From assembly GCF_008831285.2 (NCBI RefSeq), contig NC_045147.1, forward strand, positions 19,906,581 through 19,970,580: a DNA stretch of 64,000 bases, read 5' to 3'. The notes under the pieces are model-generated. The model worked only from the letters and a program-made list of their open reading frames with translations, did not search any database and was not told the origin of the DNA. Source of the stretch: Nymphaea colorata (taxonomy: Eukaryota; Streptophyta; Magnoliopsida; Nymphaeales; Nymphaeaceae). Shown here piece after piece: positions 29,321 through 44,522 of this stretch. The translations under genes and the position numbers were made by a program. Each line of letters opens with the position of its first letter. The first letter of the stretch is position 1.

Positions 29321-32300
29321 TTTTAGTCCTTAGGCCTTTGTTAGAAGGCTTGACTCTCCAACAAAAAGTTCATGAAAACATTATTAACGTCTGAGGCGTT
29401 TGAATATTTTATATTTGGCATCTTAGCAAACATTAAAAAAGAGGTGGTTAAAAGCAAGTTTTACATTGGTCCAATGACTAAAAGTTAGGCGGCATTCTTC
29501 AAGACTTTGAAAGATGAATCTTCTTCTTCGGTAATATCCTGATGAAAAATTCAACCAAGCTTCTAATCTCTGCTTCATAATAAAGATTCGACGTCAATTT
29601 AGCTAACATATGCATATTTAGCGATGTCTAGTTCCATTAGATTTGCTTCTTAATGTTTATTTAAGAGAAACTGCTTTCGATATAAAACTTTCAATGCTAT
29701 ACTTTTACATCTTTAAAGTGCTGACTTACATCTATGAACATAGATGTCCCACGCCACTGTTTACTTTTTTTCATTCGACCCTTGTTGGAGGTGAGGCGAC
29801 GCACCATTACCGGACCTTGTCTTCTTGTCTTGCTGCATACTTGAGCATGTAGGTGCCATGGTCTCGTGTTTGAATGGGGATGTCCAAGTCAAACCTTCTT
29901 CTCTACCATTCAAGCCTTACTAAAAAGGCCTTGAGATTTTGAGTCCCATTGAGTTTCCCCTTTGTCAACGATGAAAAGTGTAGATCTGAGCTTTGACTTA
30001 ATATGTTGATCCATAAACTTTGATTGTGAATATCCGTCACATCAGTAAAGGCATGCCGTAACAGAAAAGTAAATCTTTAGTTTTCAAACATGCCTTTAGT
30101 AGAAAAATCAACACCCATTGCCTTCTACCCCGGGTATAAATAAGTAACCTCCAAAATGGTAAATAAGTTTTCCATCTTTTCATTCAAACGATTAAATTTA
30201 TTTCTCTCTTCATCATCCAATATATTTTCAAAAGTCGAACATTCAATAAGAAAAATAAACACAATAGTTGAGTATTCATTGAGGAGAGACATGATGTCAA
30301 CTGTGCTATCAAACTGTGTAACGAGAGTTGTCAACATAGAGTAACTGGAAATTTCAGTCTCAACAAAGAAATCAATTATGCTGTGAGAGACACTATATCA
30401 TATCGTAGTTCTGAATGACAGATCGTGTCGGCCAGCATTGTCAATCGCTAAACGTTTTCTTATTTCTTGGCGCTTTAAATTTTACTTTTAGATAAATGCA
30501 TAAACAACATTTCCAAAAAATCATAAATTATCAATTTCTTTCCAAATAAGGCAAGTTCATGCTGCTAAGAGTTCAACAAAAATTGCAGAGCTGCAGGTCA
30601 CCTAATACTTGTGCTTGAATGAAAGAATGCAATACAAGGGCTTCCTTAGTACCACTCTTGTTCAAATGAGCTTAACTTCGAAGCTTAGATGTGATTCGAT
30701 GCATTAGGGCCACTATAATTGCGTCTCAAAGAGATAAATAAACAAAGAGTAAGGCTAACAGAGAAGGATTAGAATGAAGGCAATGCAGCAGGACGACAAT
30801 TACAGCACGGTCCTCATAAGGCAGACCAGAGAGACAGAGCAGCAGGATGGTGTTCTCAATTCTACTTCATCAAACTAGCTGTTGCCCATCTAAGTTCTTC
30901 TTGTTGCCAAATCAGAAAGAAGAAGAACATAGCGTCGAGAAGAGAAGGGTTGAAGAAATAAAAGAGGTGCAGTAGTGCGAATGACTCTCACGAAAGCCAA
31001 AGCAAGATCTTTATCTCATGGAGTTGGGGAAAGTGCAGTTTATGTGTTCTTCCATTCGAGTAGTTTGAAATTACGATGGCAGGAATAAAGAGCAGCACGG
31101 CTGTTGCACTCATGGAGTTTCTGCGCTAGAACCAGCCAGCTATGTCCACATTCTATATCATTGCGTAACAGCTGGTACCACCAAGTATGCTTTATGTCGG
31201 CTCCTCTACGCAACGAAGTAGGGCCTTTTGAATATTGGCCGAGTTATATTAACTTGTATTTATATCTTGGAGAAATTGGTAGCTGCTAGACATTTAGATG
31301 CTAAATGGATAAAAAACAAGATCAACCTTTGATCTTTTAAAAGGTAGTTGAGAGAAAAATATGGATAAAAACCATTTTCTCATTGTTTTTTCTCTCAACT
31401 GCTGATCTGAAAAAGATCATGGACTGAAAGTGTTTGTTATTCGTGTAACATCTAAGTCTCTTAACACATACCATTTTCTTTTAGATATAACTCAACTTTG
31501 TATCTTTTGGTGTTTTCCCAAAAAAAAAAAAATATGTCTTTTTCTTTAAAAAAATCTCTTTTTTGATTTACAGAACCCACAGGTTTTTCATATAACATGG
31601 AAACCCATTTCGTTCACACCTCCTGCTGTTATATACGGTCAAAGGAAAAATTCGGTTTCCTTGACAGTCTAACAACATGCAATACTTAAAAACCACGCCT
31701 AAGTTTTTCAACGTTAATGTTAAAAGGGCACGTTAAACTTTTTAATATTGCTAATGAAACATGGATAGAAATTTATTTCTGTGAGGCCAACTATTAAGTA
31801 AAAATTAGTATTTTACCTTCTAAAAGTCATAAGAAATATATCGACTTTTGCAAATACACCAACTTTTTCTTGCACGACTTTGTATCGCTGATAGTAAAAA
31901 ACATCCGATACTTTACTAATTTTGCTATAAGTATCAAACAATTACTTCATATATAATCGAACATGACCCTTATAGCATCATTCCACACAAACTAATCAAC
32001 ATTAAAGACATTTTGGTCATTTAGCCAACTTAAATCAGTGATATCCTAAAGTCTAACCGACATAAAGTTATGTTTTGATTAACAATTGCCAAACTGATCA
32101 GGCCGTGTATATTTAACAATAGCAAAAAGCTATGTGTTCTTTTATTATTGCCAAACCTTAAGCATCTTTAGAAGATTTCCAACTACAAAAAAGTTAGTTG
32201 AAGAAGGAAAATATAGTTTGTTTAAGTCACAGCTGAAAGTATTAAAATTTGATATCTAGGACTTGAAATCATGGAGGATGAGAATGCCTTAACACACAAG

Positions 32301-32966
32301 TGGCCTTCCTTAAAATAAGGTCACTACATGTTGTCTATTACATTTTACTCCCGAAACCACCTCGATTCTTCACAAATTATGGTGCATTGACCAAAAACAA
32401 ATCAATGTAAACGCGAGATGACTTGATTTTGCACTTAATTAGACGTATTGCTCCATATTTAACTAAAAGATCAGAATTTCAACTTGCATGTATATAAATA
32501 TATGAAGAGAGAGAGAGAGAGAAAGAGAGATGCCAGATTTAAAAGTAGATAGGCCATTTTCATAATCTGATTAACTTTTTCTCCTTCTTTCAAAATTAAA
32601 TGACAGGATCATTGTTGATGAGTATAATATACACACATGCACACACATATATATTAAAGAGAAAAAGGAAAAGTATGATTATGAAGGGTCACTAACAATG
32701 GCATATCTATCCAATGAAATCATAGGAATGAGGAAAAACCAAAAGGTAAAGGAAGGAACAGGTTGGGATCAAGAGGGCCCCAAAACCGCCCTTCCTTTCC
32801 CAATCTTGTCCACAATCCGTGTATCCATCCATCAATATGAAAGAGCATCCCATGAGAAAAAGACGACAAAAACGAGTTCCTGTCCGTATCACCCTCTAGA
32901 CGACCCTCCCTTTAGTGGTCGGTTTTGGTTCTGCCGGATTGCGGGACCCTATGCCTCTAAAGCTCT

Positions 32967-33066
<100 letters not shown>

Positions 33067-33467
33067 ATTCATGATCCGCGTGTATCGGTTGGTGAGCTTA
33101 TGAAATATGCTGGCCATAAAATATGGAGAATATAAGCACACTATCACTGTGGCTGACTCATAGATCATCGTATGTAAATTGTTTTTCTCAGGAAAGCAAA
33201 TGGCAAGTTAGGAATTGAGTTAAATATATAATTGTTTATGTCGCAACTTGCAAATCGTATGGATAATTGAAGTAATGAGATGCCTGGGGCATGTGCAATA
33301 TATGAGTTGAGTTCGAGTTATTACTTGTTTCTGCTTAGAAACTTGACTGCACACAGTTGATCTTGATATAGTTGTGTCAAACTAAGAGCTCTTACTGCAT
33401 GTGTACAAAGAAATGGATGATTTATACTCTCGAATTACATATTAAACTAATTTATTAGGATCGAAGA

Positions 33468-33671
33468 GTTAGACATATAGTTAGTGGACATAAAGTTTGA
33501 GTGTTAGTGATATCGCTCAATCATTGAACTTTTTGTAGGAACTAATTAAATGAAATGCAGCATGTTCATGAGTTAAATATATGGTTAGTGATCATATCAT
33601 AAAGTTTAATTGTTAGTGATATTACTCCTATATTGAGCTTTTTATGTGAACAAATTAAATATAAAAGGCCA
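33468..33671. repeat. Imperfect ~105-bp tandem duplication
   Basis: 'acatatagttagtgg..cataaagtttgagtgttagtgatat..ttgaactttttgtaggaactaattaaatg' recurs as 'aatatatggttagtga..cataaagtttaattgttagtgatat..ttgagctttttatgtgaacaaattaaat'. Confidence 0.75.
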
Positions 33672-36600
33672 TGTAGATTGATAGTGAGTCATTTGATCAT
33701 CTTAATGTGCATGGAAACTAAGAAAATTTTCATTTAGCAGATGATTTTTTGCTGTAATTTTCAAATATGAGCCTCACCTTTTCCTTTGGTTAAACTGGGT
33801 TTGAGTTTCAGTAACAATTGTCAAATGATGGTTCACCTTTACTATTGCTTTTTTAACATTTGTTAAAATATGATTTAGGATTAAAAAGTATCTTTCATGT
33901 GCTTTTCTTTTTACTGAAATATAATGACTATTTTTCTAATTGAAAAGACTCTGTCCGAAACTGCAAGCCTTCATACGTTTTGGAGCATGTCATGCACGGT
34001 CAAAGTGGAGGACCTTTTTGTCATTTGTCATCAAAGGTGAGAAGCCAAGCATCAAAGATGAGAAGCCAAGCACGATAAAATTTTCCTTTAGTATGTTCTC
34101 TTTTTGAAATTGCATTGTAAAAATTTATTCATTTAAAAAAATGTATGTTCTTCTAGCATTTGTTATCACAATCCGAAGCTTAGCAGTCACAAAATCCATC
34201 CTACTTAGGGATTTATAATGAGTCGAATCAATTCAGACTTGCCTCGAACTCGCTCCTGTAAGCTCGACTCATTTATTTGTTTAATAAATGAGTTCAACTC
34301 GAGCTTCAATTAACACTCAACTTACATAAACTGGACTTTTTGAAACTCAGGCTTTGCTCTTGTCTTCCATGTTTGTTAATCTTTAGGGTATGTCAGTTTT
34401 TTTTTTATGAATTTTAATATTTTTTTGTGCTTTCCATTTTCATTTTAAAAAAATTATATGAATCAAGTCACAGAGCTTAAACGAATCTACTCGGACTGGT
34501 TTATCAAGGCAAGCTCAATCTCGACTCTTTCATTGATTCAGATTGGATTCAAAAGAAAATTACGAACACATGGGTTGGGAGAATAAGTTCTTCTATTTTA
34601 ATTAAAATATTATTTCATTAAGCTTCAAAAATAGTAATTGCGAAATATAGGCTGATAAGACAACGCAGTCCGCATCGATGATATACATAAATATTCTTGG
34701 TACATATGTAAACCCACGTTTATAAAAATTTGTGTTTAGGCAGAATTAAACAATTAAAATAATAATTCTTTATATATTCTAAACCATTTAAGTTTACTAA
34801 GATGAGTTTCATTTAATTCATTTTTCACTGTTTTTTTTTTCACATTACTTTAATTTGAGCAAGAAACGGAAGCATCACCATTTTTAGTGTTCCGATCCGT
34901 TCGTGTTTTGTTGTTTCTCTCTTGTTCTTTTTCTTCTTTCTGCAGACGATTTTCTTTTCTTTTCTTTCGTTTTCCTCTCGTGGCATTAACAGGACCCAAG
35001 GAGATCAGAAAACAATATAGAAGAAGATACGGGAGCGGAAGATGAAAACGATTGGCGATGTTCTCTTGCTCGGTCGATTCATTTTCTGAGATCAATGGTC
35101 CAGCAAATATTCCTTATTTTATATGATCACGAGTCATGACAAAGAAGGGCCTGATCCGATCATGTCCTTTGCAACTACTTATATACTCTTAAATATATAT
35201 ATTCAACTTATTATGGCGTCCCCACCATTCTCAGAACATACCTGAGAGGGGCGGCATAGTTCTGTTGCTTGTTTAATGGCCACTGTTCAGGAAGATTTGG
35301 CCATTGCCATCGCTTCCCCTGCATCAAATGCTAATTACAGGATCCGTAGCTAAGGGGTTCGTGAAACTTGTTCATCAGCAGTTCCTCTTTTCCTTCTCCA
35401 TTATGAGGAAAATAACACAAACGAGAGATGCAAGAGAGAGCGAGAATGGCGGGCGATGATGAAGAAGATGGGGATGAAGACGATAAGAAGATGGCCTGAT
35501 GGGTAAGGTATATCCTGCAGATGGGTGGGTGAGAAAGGTATAGACGACGGAAAGGGCAAGGGAAAAAGAGGAAGGAAAGGTGAAAGGGACGGGGCAGAGA
35601 TTCTGGACAAAGGGAGTGGGCCGCTTTTGATTGCGGGCGTGCAGCTCCCCACCGGAAGCTGGCGGCGTAGTGCGGCCATGGCTTCGTCAACTTTATTTTT
35701 TTCTTTTCCTTTTTAACAATCGAACAGTTGGATGATCAATCATAAATTTGATGTACAAACTAACACATTTTTGTTCAAATCCCAATGAGAACTTCGAATA
35801 CATTTTAACAGAATGAATTTAAATAAGATCGCCCAGAAGAAGAAAACCTAAAACATAGTTAGTTCTTAGGCATTGATTAACTCTCATAAAAGATTGACCC
35901 TTAAACTGATGGGTATAGCGTTATTCACTAAGTTCTAAAGCAGTCCTTAATCTGGCTACCACTCTTTCTTAAGACGGCTCCCACTTACCCAAAATTTAAA
36001 CAATTATGTACATAATTTTCAAGAAACATGTCAATAGAAAGATGATATCTAGCTAAAGGATCTAGACACAGACATACAAACACACGCACACAGATGCACA
36101 AGATCCGAAATATTCCCTTTATACTCCTTGACTCTCTGCTCACTCAATGAGGAGAGGAGAGAAATAACATAGAGTCGCTTGCATTATAAAGATTCTAATG
36201 AATTAAGGCAATCTAGTTTTCTTATATATAAGTAGCTTGATTAAGTATATGTTTAACCACGCAAAATGAATGTGAAAATCAAGAAAGGCTAATTCAACAT
36301 GAGCTAAGAAATTTAAGACAATCAGTTTTAGAATTCGCACAGATTAAATCGGATCGAGCTAGACCATCGATTTTTCACGTTTCTTAATTTTATAGTTTTA
36401 GACATTTTAACCACTGAACTCGCGTGTTCGGAAATTAAACAGTGGTTACTTAAATAATATCTACTATATATGCGCACCATTCATTTTTTACCTCACAAAC
36501 AGTAACAGGAAAAAACTTGCAGCTAAAATCAGCAAATATTTTAGACACAGGGGATCCAAACAAGACAAGCGGATCCTGATGGTGGTGGGCACGGTGATCA

Positions 36601-37384
36601 GAGGGCACCGTTTGGGGGAGGACCACATGGACGAAGCTCACACAGCGAAGGAGTATATTCATATATATAACGGAGCAGAAGGAAGGGAAAAAAGCAAGGA
36701 AGAAAGGAAGAGGAGGGCCCTTTCTGTCTGCGTTGGATAGCTACCTCACTCCCCACTTTACGCATTCCAGAAACAACTCCATGTCGAAAGGGGTCGGATG
36801 AGGGGCCGGACGCTCTCTTGGGCTGACTTTCTTTAATCTCAAAACAAACATCCCAATCGCGCCATCAAAACCCACCGCAAAAAATTGATCCTTTTCTTTT
36901 TCTTCTCATACTGGCAGCTTATATATCCCATGGTAATTGAATCATTGACCCTTCTGAAGCAAGCTAATCGCATTCACATTTTACTACCCTCCTTCCTCTC
37001 TCTGATAGTGAAGAAGAAGGCCCGGCCCACCTTTCAATCCAATCCTCTAAAATCAGGTGACAATCTACAGACCATTAGCCTTTTGTTTTTCACTTAACTT
37101 TAATGAAGGAAGGTGGCTAGAGTGACGCTCTGTTTTTGTGCTTCCTGTGTGCGTTAGATGGCTTTTGAGAAAGAGAGAGAGAGAGCGGGTCATCCTCAAT
37201 TTTGTTATTTAACGTCTTAGCCAGCATTAATTGCAATCACACAGATAGCTCTCTCTTTTTCTCGACAACAAAGACAACAAGAAAAGGAACTTACCATAAA
37301 ATAAGCTATGATATGAAGCATGGTGGGGCGTCTGGATTTTTGTTCCTCTTGTCTTTATACGCACATTAGCCTCGTTATCAGCAG

Positions 37385-37393
37385 TATATATAT
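37385..37393 (+). promoter_or_regulatory. Possible TATA box of the HLS1-type gene
   Basis: TATATATAT 84-92 bp upstream of the start codon, leaving a leader of about 55-60 nt if used. Confidence 0.4.
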
Positions 37394-37476
37394 GTATCGC
37401 ACTTCCGGCGTTCACCCCATGGCAGTGGAGAGCGCGTTCTTTTGTACATTTTTCTTTTCCAAAAACTACCTTCAGA

Positions 37477-37684
37477 ATGGCAGAGAAGGCAAGTATTCGA
37501 GCCTTCGACAGCCAAAGAGATGCCCTTATGGTAGAGGAGTTAGAGAGTAGATGTGAAGTAGGCCCGAGTGGCAGCTCGTTCCTTCTCTCTGACTTGATGG
37601 GCGACCCCATCGCCAGGATCCGCTACTGCCCTTTGTACACCATGCTGGTACAAGTCCTCCTCTACCTCACTCCTACAAACACAC

Positions 37685-37715
<31 letters not shown>

Positions 37716-38797
37716 AGGAGTCTTCTTTCTCTTAATTCTACTTACTAGTTACTACTCAATCGTATCTGTATCTGCTGCTGATTTTACTGATCCATCTCGA
37801 CTCTGCACAGGTTGCTGACTTGAATGACGAGTTGGTTGGCGTGGTCCGGGGCTCCATAAAGACAGTGGTGACCTGCGCTCACTCCCCGACTCACCTGGCC
37901 AAGGTGGGCTACGTCCTCGGCCTGCGAGTCTCGCCGCAGCACCGCCGGAAGGGCATAGCCCACCAGCTGGTCATCAGCTTGGAGAAGTGGTTCGTCTCCA
38001 ATGGCGCAGAGTACGTCTACATGGCCACGGAGAAAGACAACCTTGCCTCGGTTAAGCTCTTCACCGAGAAGTGCCACTACTCCAAGTTCAGGACACCCTC
38101 GATCCTAGTGAACCCAGTGAGCTACCACACTAAGAGAATCCCTTCCAGCTTCAGGATCGTGAAGCTCAGCACAGACCAGGCAGAGTTCCTTTACAGGAAG
38201 CAGATGGGCTCGACCGAATTCTTCCCCGCTGACATCAACCGTGTTCTTGCGAACCCACTGAGCTTGGGGACCTGGGTGGCCTTCCCGAGAGGCGAGACTT
38301 GGGATAACATGGGGAAGCCGCCGCAGAGTTGGGCAGTCTTGAGTGTGTGGAACAGCAGTGAGCTGTTCAAGCTGAGGGTGGAAGGTGCATCAATGGCCTG
38401 TGCTCTGTATGCTAGGAGCTGTGGGGCCATAGACCGAGCGTTCCCTTGTTTCAGGCTCCCTGCATTTCCTGATCTATTCAGCCCATTTGGGTTCTACTTC
38501 TTGTATGGTTTGCATGGCCAGGGGCCCAAGTCAGGGTCCCTTATCAGGGCACTCTGCAAATTTGTACATAACATGGCTGCTAGAAAGAGTGAAGATTGCA
38601 GAGTAATTGTGACTGAGGTGGGTGGGCAGGATGAGCTGAGGCATCACATCCCACACTGGAAGAAGCTCTCTTGTTCAGAGGATTTATGGTGCATCAAGAG
38701 GTTGGGTGGTGAGAGCTCCTGCTGTGCAAAGGAGGGGAAGGACTGGACCAAGAGCCCGCCACCTCGCTCCCTTTTCGTAGATCCACGAGAAGTTTGA
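37477..38797 (+). CDS. HLS1: HOOKLESS1-type GNAT N-acetyltransferase
   Basis: Two exons, 37477-37647 and 37811-38797, encode 385 residues (Arabidopsis HLS1 is about 400). HLS1 proteins are nuclear GNAT-fold acetyltransferases; Arabidopsis HLS1 promotes apical hook bending downstream of ethylene and auxin and affects histone acetylation (family knowledge). Exon 1 ends at TACACCATGCTG before GT and exon 2 resumes GTTGCTGAC in phase 0, joining as YTMLVADLNDELVGVVRG. The acetyl-CoA motif A is YVLGLRVSPQHRRKGIAHQL (RxxGxA present), followed by NGAEYVYMATEKDN and FRTPSILVNPV. C-terminal family blocks include STEFFPADI, SWAVLSVWN, IPHWKKLSCSEDLWCIKRLG, DWTKSP and the terminal VDPREV. The start fits EVGPSG at ~26, as in HLS1. 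The 163-bp intron holds a (GA)n tract at ~37689-37714. It could be HLS1 or an HLS1-like paralogue; activity is inferred. Confidence 0.95.
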
Positions 38798-41700
38798 ACT
38801 GCAAGTGGCGACCACTTTGTCCCACTGAAAACACAATCCTTCACTATCATCTTGTTCTTCACTTTCTTCCGTTTGTTTTTGCATTTTTTTTCCCTCTCTC
38901 CTGTTCTTCTTAAATCTTGCCTCTGTTATTGCTAATTTTTGTGCCTGCCTAAGTACTCTCTCCATCTTTTACCTCTGCACTTGGTGAAACTAGTAGAATC
39001 AGAGCAAATCAAATGATGATTGATATGAATCATTGTAATTGATGATGGCGTGGAGTGGACTCATGTTGGATCCACCAACATGCATGATATGGAAGCTGGA
39101 TAGGACTAGATTTGGTTCAATCCTGGGCAGCTAAGCAGTCCCAGATGTTAACAGAACAGGAAAGGACATGCACGGATTAGTCCACAATCCAATCTTCGTG
39201 CTGCCATTTTTTTTAGTGCTGATGACTAGATTGTTCATTACTGGTTGGGCACATTACTGGAAGCTGCTAAACCAGTTGTGAGAAGGGTCAGTGGCAAAAG
39301 TTTAGAACGTACGTTAAAAGAACAATCAACTAAGCAAATTTTAGAGATAAACTGGAGGTTCTTTGGGGGCACCTTTTTATATTTATCTTTAAAATATCAG
39401 GGAATTAAGTACGTTAAGAATATTCTAAAAAATACAGCAACAGGCTAAAAGAAAAAGAAAAGGAAAAAGAAAACGCAGCGTGATGATAAGATCTTCGAAC
39501 ATCTGAAACACATAATGTATTCAAAGTTGGAGTTTCAAAAGGCTGGCAATATAAGTAGCACATAGCTGGAAGTCCTTGAATGTTGGCAAATTGGAAGGGC
39601 TCGCCGCAGACCCAACCACTGGGCCCGGACGCAGACAAGTTTATCTTATATGCTCTGCAACTGCAGCCACTTCTGTTTTCTCACATACAGAGAGTTGTCA
39701 ACTTCAATGGCAGTTTCGTCTGACCCCCAGCAGAGAAGGGCCCGATCCAAGAGTCTAAGTGGGTCTGTTTGAGAGTGAAAGCTCACTGGAGTGTGATTTG
39801 GTTTCTTGTGCAGGCACTGCTTTTAGCAATGGCTGATGCTTTTGGCTCTCACCCATGGCTCTCTCCCCACTCTGTCTTGGTTGTTTCCTCCACTTGCCGA
39901 TTTTTGTAAGGCTGGCAACGGCCGAGCATCAAATCTCAATTCACCAAAGAGGGAATCCATTTCCCTTTGTTAATATCACAGACTCTCCAATGTACTGCAT
40001 TTCATTCCAAAAACCAACATGCGGTGCATATAAAAGAGCCGTTCATATCAAGGAACTTGATGATGATGATGAAAAGAAAAAGTGTCCATTTCATTACGCA
40101 AAAAAAAAAAAAAAACCAAAAAGTTGACAGGGGCAGGCACTACATTCTATCTCACAGAAATTAGGCACAATGTAGATTAAAAGTGCTTGCATGAGATTTC
40201 TGAAAGATGCTTACACCTGTGTCTGTTAGTGAAGATCAGTGAGGCTCATGTCTGGTGAGAGAGATTTTGACACTGATAGCTGCGACCTACTACAGCCTTA
40301 ACAAAGACAAAAACAGAAAAATAAAAGAAAAGAGAAAGAAGAAACTAGCACCTGCCTACTCGATACATCATGAACTATTAATGTAATCAGCAGAAAATAC
40401 AATAAACGTTCCCCACAAGCATAGTCCATTATGTCTCCCATTTAATAATTGGAGATTCTTTTTTCCACCATGTGTGGCTTCTATAAATAAAATTCCGCCT
40501 TTTGGTACACTTTCTTTCTTGTGCAACATGCGGCCAATGTGAGCTCAGAGATTATCAGGTCACCGTTGTCTAATAGGGTGACTCAGCTCAACCAATATTA
40601 TTACTACTAATAGGCAGCTCGGACAAAGAGTGGAGACATACAAAGTGGACCACTTGAGCAAAAATGGGTGCTGGTATGGATGATTCCTCCAAGGTTCATA
40701 TTGATTGGTGTAAGAGAAGTGGCACTGCTCATTATTATTTAACAGTTCAGTGCAACCTGAATTATGTTCTCTTTGAAGGAGAGGACAGGACAATCATCTA
40801 CAATCGGCAGAAGAATTAACGGTGCCAATTAAAATATCCTGCCAGTGCAGATAGGAAGCCCTTGAACAAAACCATCTGATGACATAGCGACACATTTATG
40901 CAAGAAAACAGAAACATAAAGCGCAGACCGTTCTTTTTAGGTTTGTTGGAAGATCTGTTGCTCATGAAACAAGGTGCTCAAGCAAATTGAATTGTAATAA
41001 TGGAGCTCAGTCAAAGTGCATGGAAATTATTGAAATCCTACGAGCAACCTTTGGTTCTTACGTCATACAATACCGTGATGAAATTTGATTGTAAACTTTA
41101 TGCTATAGAGTAGCACTGACCAAATTCCTTTCAATCCATTTTTTGCCGAATCGAAAAGATTCCACCTTCAAAAACATACAAAAGAATGGACTGCACTGTG
41201 ATTTTAGAAGGGTAAAACCTAGCACTCTTTGTAGCTTTGTTTTTTCTTTGTTCATTTCACATCTTACCGAATTTTTCTTCCTGGAAACATTTTCAGTTTC
41301 CTAAAATTTGTCCAACTCAGAAACCAGGCTTCAACATAGGCTAAATTTGGTGCTTTCTGTGTTTGCCATCGAAAGGAATGGGCCAAAAGCATTGACGATG
41401 GTCTGATGTAGGATATATCATCAATCAAGAAGGTGGTGCAGGCTTGATTTGACACTATACTTTAACAAGCAAACTAAAAAAATCTGGCCTTCTTGTTATT
41501 ACCATGCCAATAAGTGCTCTGCTCAAATTTGGTGGCAGAGAGTTGTGAACGACATCAAGTTGATGAAACTTCGGGAGGAGAACCACAGAATACTGTTGCA
41601 AACATAGTGATACGGCCACTACTACAGGCCAAGCTCATGACCTGGCTGTGGAAGAGAGGGGCCATGAGCATGTATTCTACCCAATGGTTTAGATATTTAG

Positions 41701-44399
41701 TGGGTTTCTCTCAACATCATAAAAGGCAAGGAAAAAATGGAAGAGCATATAAACTTCCATTGATTGGGCTTCTCCAAGATAATGTTGTAGTAGGCGTCAG
41801 GGATATGTTCAACCGAATACTAATCCATTCATTGTAAGTGCTAATCAGCAAATCAAGGTCTGAATACGTGAGGTTTGATTGTCACAACCAAACTGAGCTT
41901 TCATAAAGGAGGAAAAGAAAAACATTGTTATTCTCATCAATGGCTGATGAAATCAAATCAATGCACCAGTAATATTGCAGAAAGCAATGAGGGCCTGTTT
42001 AACAGAAAAATTTTGAAGGGTCTGTTATTTACTGAATTTCTCCGCTCAATCCCCTTCTGCTTTACAACTAGGCATGACCATGGCACAGTTCGAAAGACAC
42101 TTTTGGCTTGTCCGCGCTCAATTAATGTTTTGGTCATTATGATCGTATCACAATCATAGTCATTATCATATTATTGTCATTCGATACTGTTATAGCACCG
42201 CTTGATTATTAACTCTCCTATCCAATCTGTAGGCCATGTACCATATAGCTGCACAAATGCTAAAATGTAAATGGTTAGCAGATGGTTCCAGGATGTTCGA
42301 CTAGACAAGTTGACGTAGTTAGGAGCGTGAACTGAAGGACGCCAAGATTGTGATTATTCGGGATCTACATCCTCGCTTGTACAGTGTGAATGGCAAAATT
42401 TAGTATAGACTGTGAGTCCCCGAATTCACTTAGTTGAGCGCGTCGACCTTGCTGTCCTATCAACTCAACTCGGCTCAAGTACAACCCTAACTGTGAGTGC
42501 CAGTAAAGAGCTCCAAGTTATCCTTTACATGCTCCCGTGGCTTGTGATTTTTTGCAGTACTACTCTAAGCTGACAGTTCCATGTGTTTATTAGGTGGCAA
42601 GGCTCACCTATCACTGTTGTTCACATGGCATTTGTGATACTCACGCCAAATATCTGCCAATAATGAGTCCACAAGGTCTTGGAAACATTTACATTTCTAT
42701 CTTCCAGATCTGGCCCAACTAAGCATACCGATCCAAATCCAATCTGACTTGAGAACACTCTCAGCAGATCGTACATGATAATCCACAGTCCAGTCTTATC
42801 TTGATGATGACTGAAGTACTCGCAGGATGATGTGGAAGTGGCACAAATAGTTATGTTCCAGTCGCCCTCAATCTTTACATTGTAGCAATCTATTTTTTCT
42901 ACCAACTTGGCCTAAAGCTTTCTAAGTTGTATCACCTATATAGCTAGATATTACAGAGCTCCCCCAGAAGTTTCTTGTCATCTTTAATACCCTAATTTGC
43001 ATATTCAGTATGCTTCAAGAAGAAAACATATCAACATATATACCAGTGGTTACATTCTTAACTCTTGAAAATATGCAGGATAACCTAAATTGCATGCAAT
43101 TAGCAGCTTCTGGAAATAGAAGCTCAGAAGTAGTTAACCTTTTGGTTTCTTAATGCAACCAAAAGCTCAGTGGTTTTGTTAGACCGTCAAACGATTTGTT
43201 AAAAGCAGCACTTACAGCAATTGTATAAGCTGAGAAGCCACGACAAATTCCGCAAGAGTTTGAATCTCTCTAAGAAAGTAGGCTAATGCTTTTCGAAACA
43301 CCCTAATTGGACTTTGTTTGGTTAGACCAAATATTTAGAAATAAACTGGGTTTTCAGAAGACTAGGAAAATGAAAACTGCATTTTTGTAAAACATGGAAG
43401 TAGAAAAACCAAGTGGCTAGTTGGAAAAATATTGGATAATTGAAACGCTAAATACACGGGATAAAGGTGTGGCAATTGGGTTTCATTTTGGCAACCTTCA
43501 GCACGTATTCTCGTCCAATTTTCTCGTAGATTTTACGCGCATAGGCCACACCAAATCCGGCCTTGAGGCACGACTGGGTTGTCATTTTAGTGCAATCAGA
43601 CCGGTTTTGCTTAATAGTCTGGTTCCAAGTTGAATGCACAAATAGAAAATCAAATTCGTTTGTGAACACAACCTTATTTAGATAACTAACGAAATTTGAT
43701 ATAAGATTCATAACAGAATCCAGATTCGGTTTCCAATCATTTTTGTAAAATTTGACCTGGAGATCGCATAAATAAATGTGGGGAACAGTAGATCTTTCAT
43801 TAGAACTGGAGATCTTACAGTATTAAACTCATTAACAGTCCTAACTCGACCATCATCACTTGCTGCCATGATTTAGACGATAAGATTTAGCTACCAAAGA
43901 TTAGGCTTTTGTTCGTTGAAAGCTATGGGATATAATTGGATCTTGACTTGAGATGGGTGATTGTCGTGTATACGGGAACATGATCAGTTATTTGAATATG
44001 TTTCTAATTAATTAAGCAAATTATTTATTTAATTGAACAAAAGCCAACAGGAGAAGCCCCCCACCAAGATCTCATGTTGGTATGCCTCTTAATTGACAAA
44101 ATCGAATCATATGTTCCGCGTTCTTCGGGAACCATGCATACCCATGTCAACAAAGGCGAAAATTACGCGACATTCATTTCTAAGAATTGAATACTTGAAA
44201 TCGAAGTTACCTCGCTAGATGATTCAAGGCCCTCTGACTAGCCAATGATCAGTTTTCTCAAGAAAAATAATGGAGAAACTGGAGTTTAATCAACATATTT
44301 TAGTATTTATGAACTTACTTCTTAGCTTCCAACAACTGGAAGAAGGTAGTTAACGAATTTTCAATTTTTCATATTTTCAATTGGCCTTGGTTAATAAGC

Positions 44400-44522
44400 T
44401 GGGTTTAGTGGGGCTGCCCCATATAACTGGACCCAGGTTCATCTAAGTTCAACCTGTGAATTTAAGGTTTCAGATAGGGCTCCATGGGCCATATGAGACC
44501 TCATGTATCTCCGCCCCTGACT
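44400..44522. repeat. Possible hAT-type MITE fragment
   Basis: Ends with ATCTCCGCCCCTGA (44508-44521), close to the TGGCTCCGCCCCTG terminus common on plant hAT MITEs, with 'gtggggctgcccca' internally at ~44409-44422. The opposite terminus was not found. Confidence 0.3.

Noticed and set aside
35331-35690. 119-codon Ser/Pro-rich minus frame
   Set aside because: Low-complexity translation of a purine-rich stretch with no domain or homologous look.
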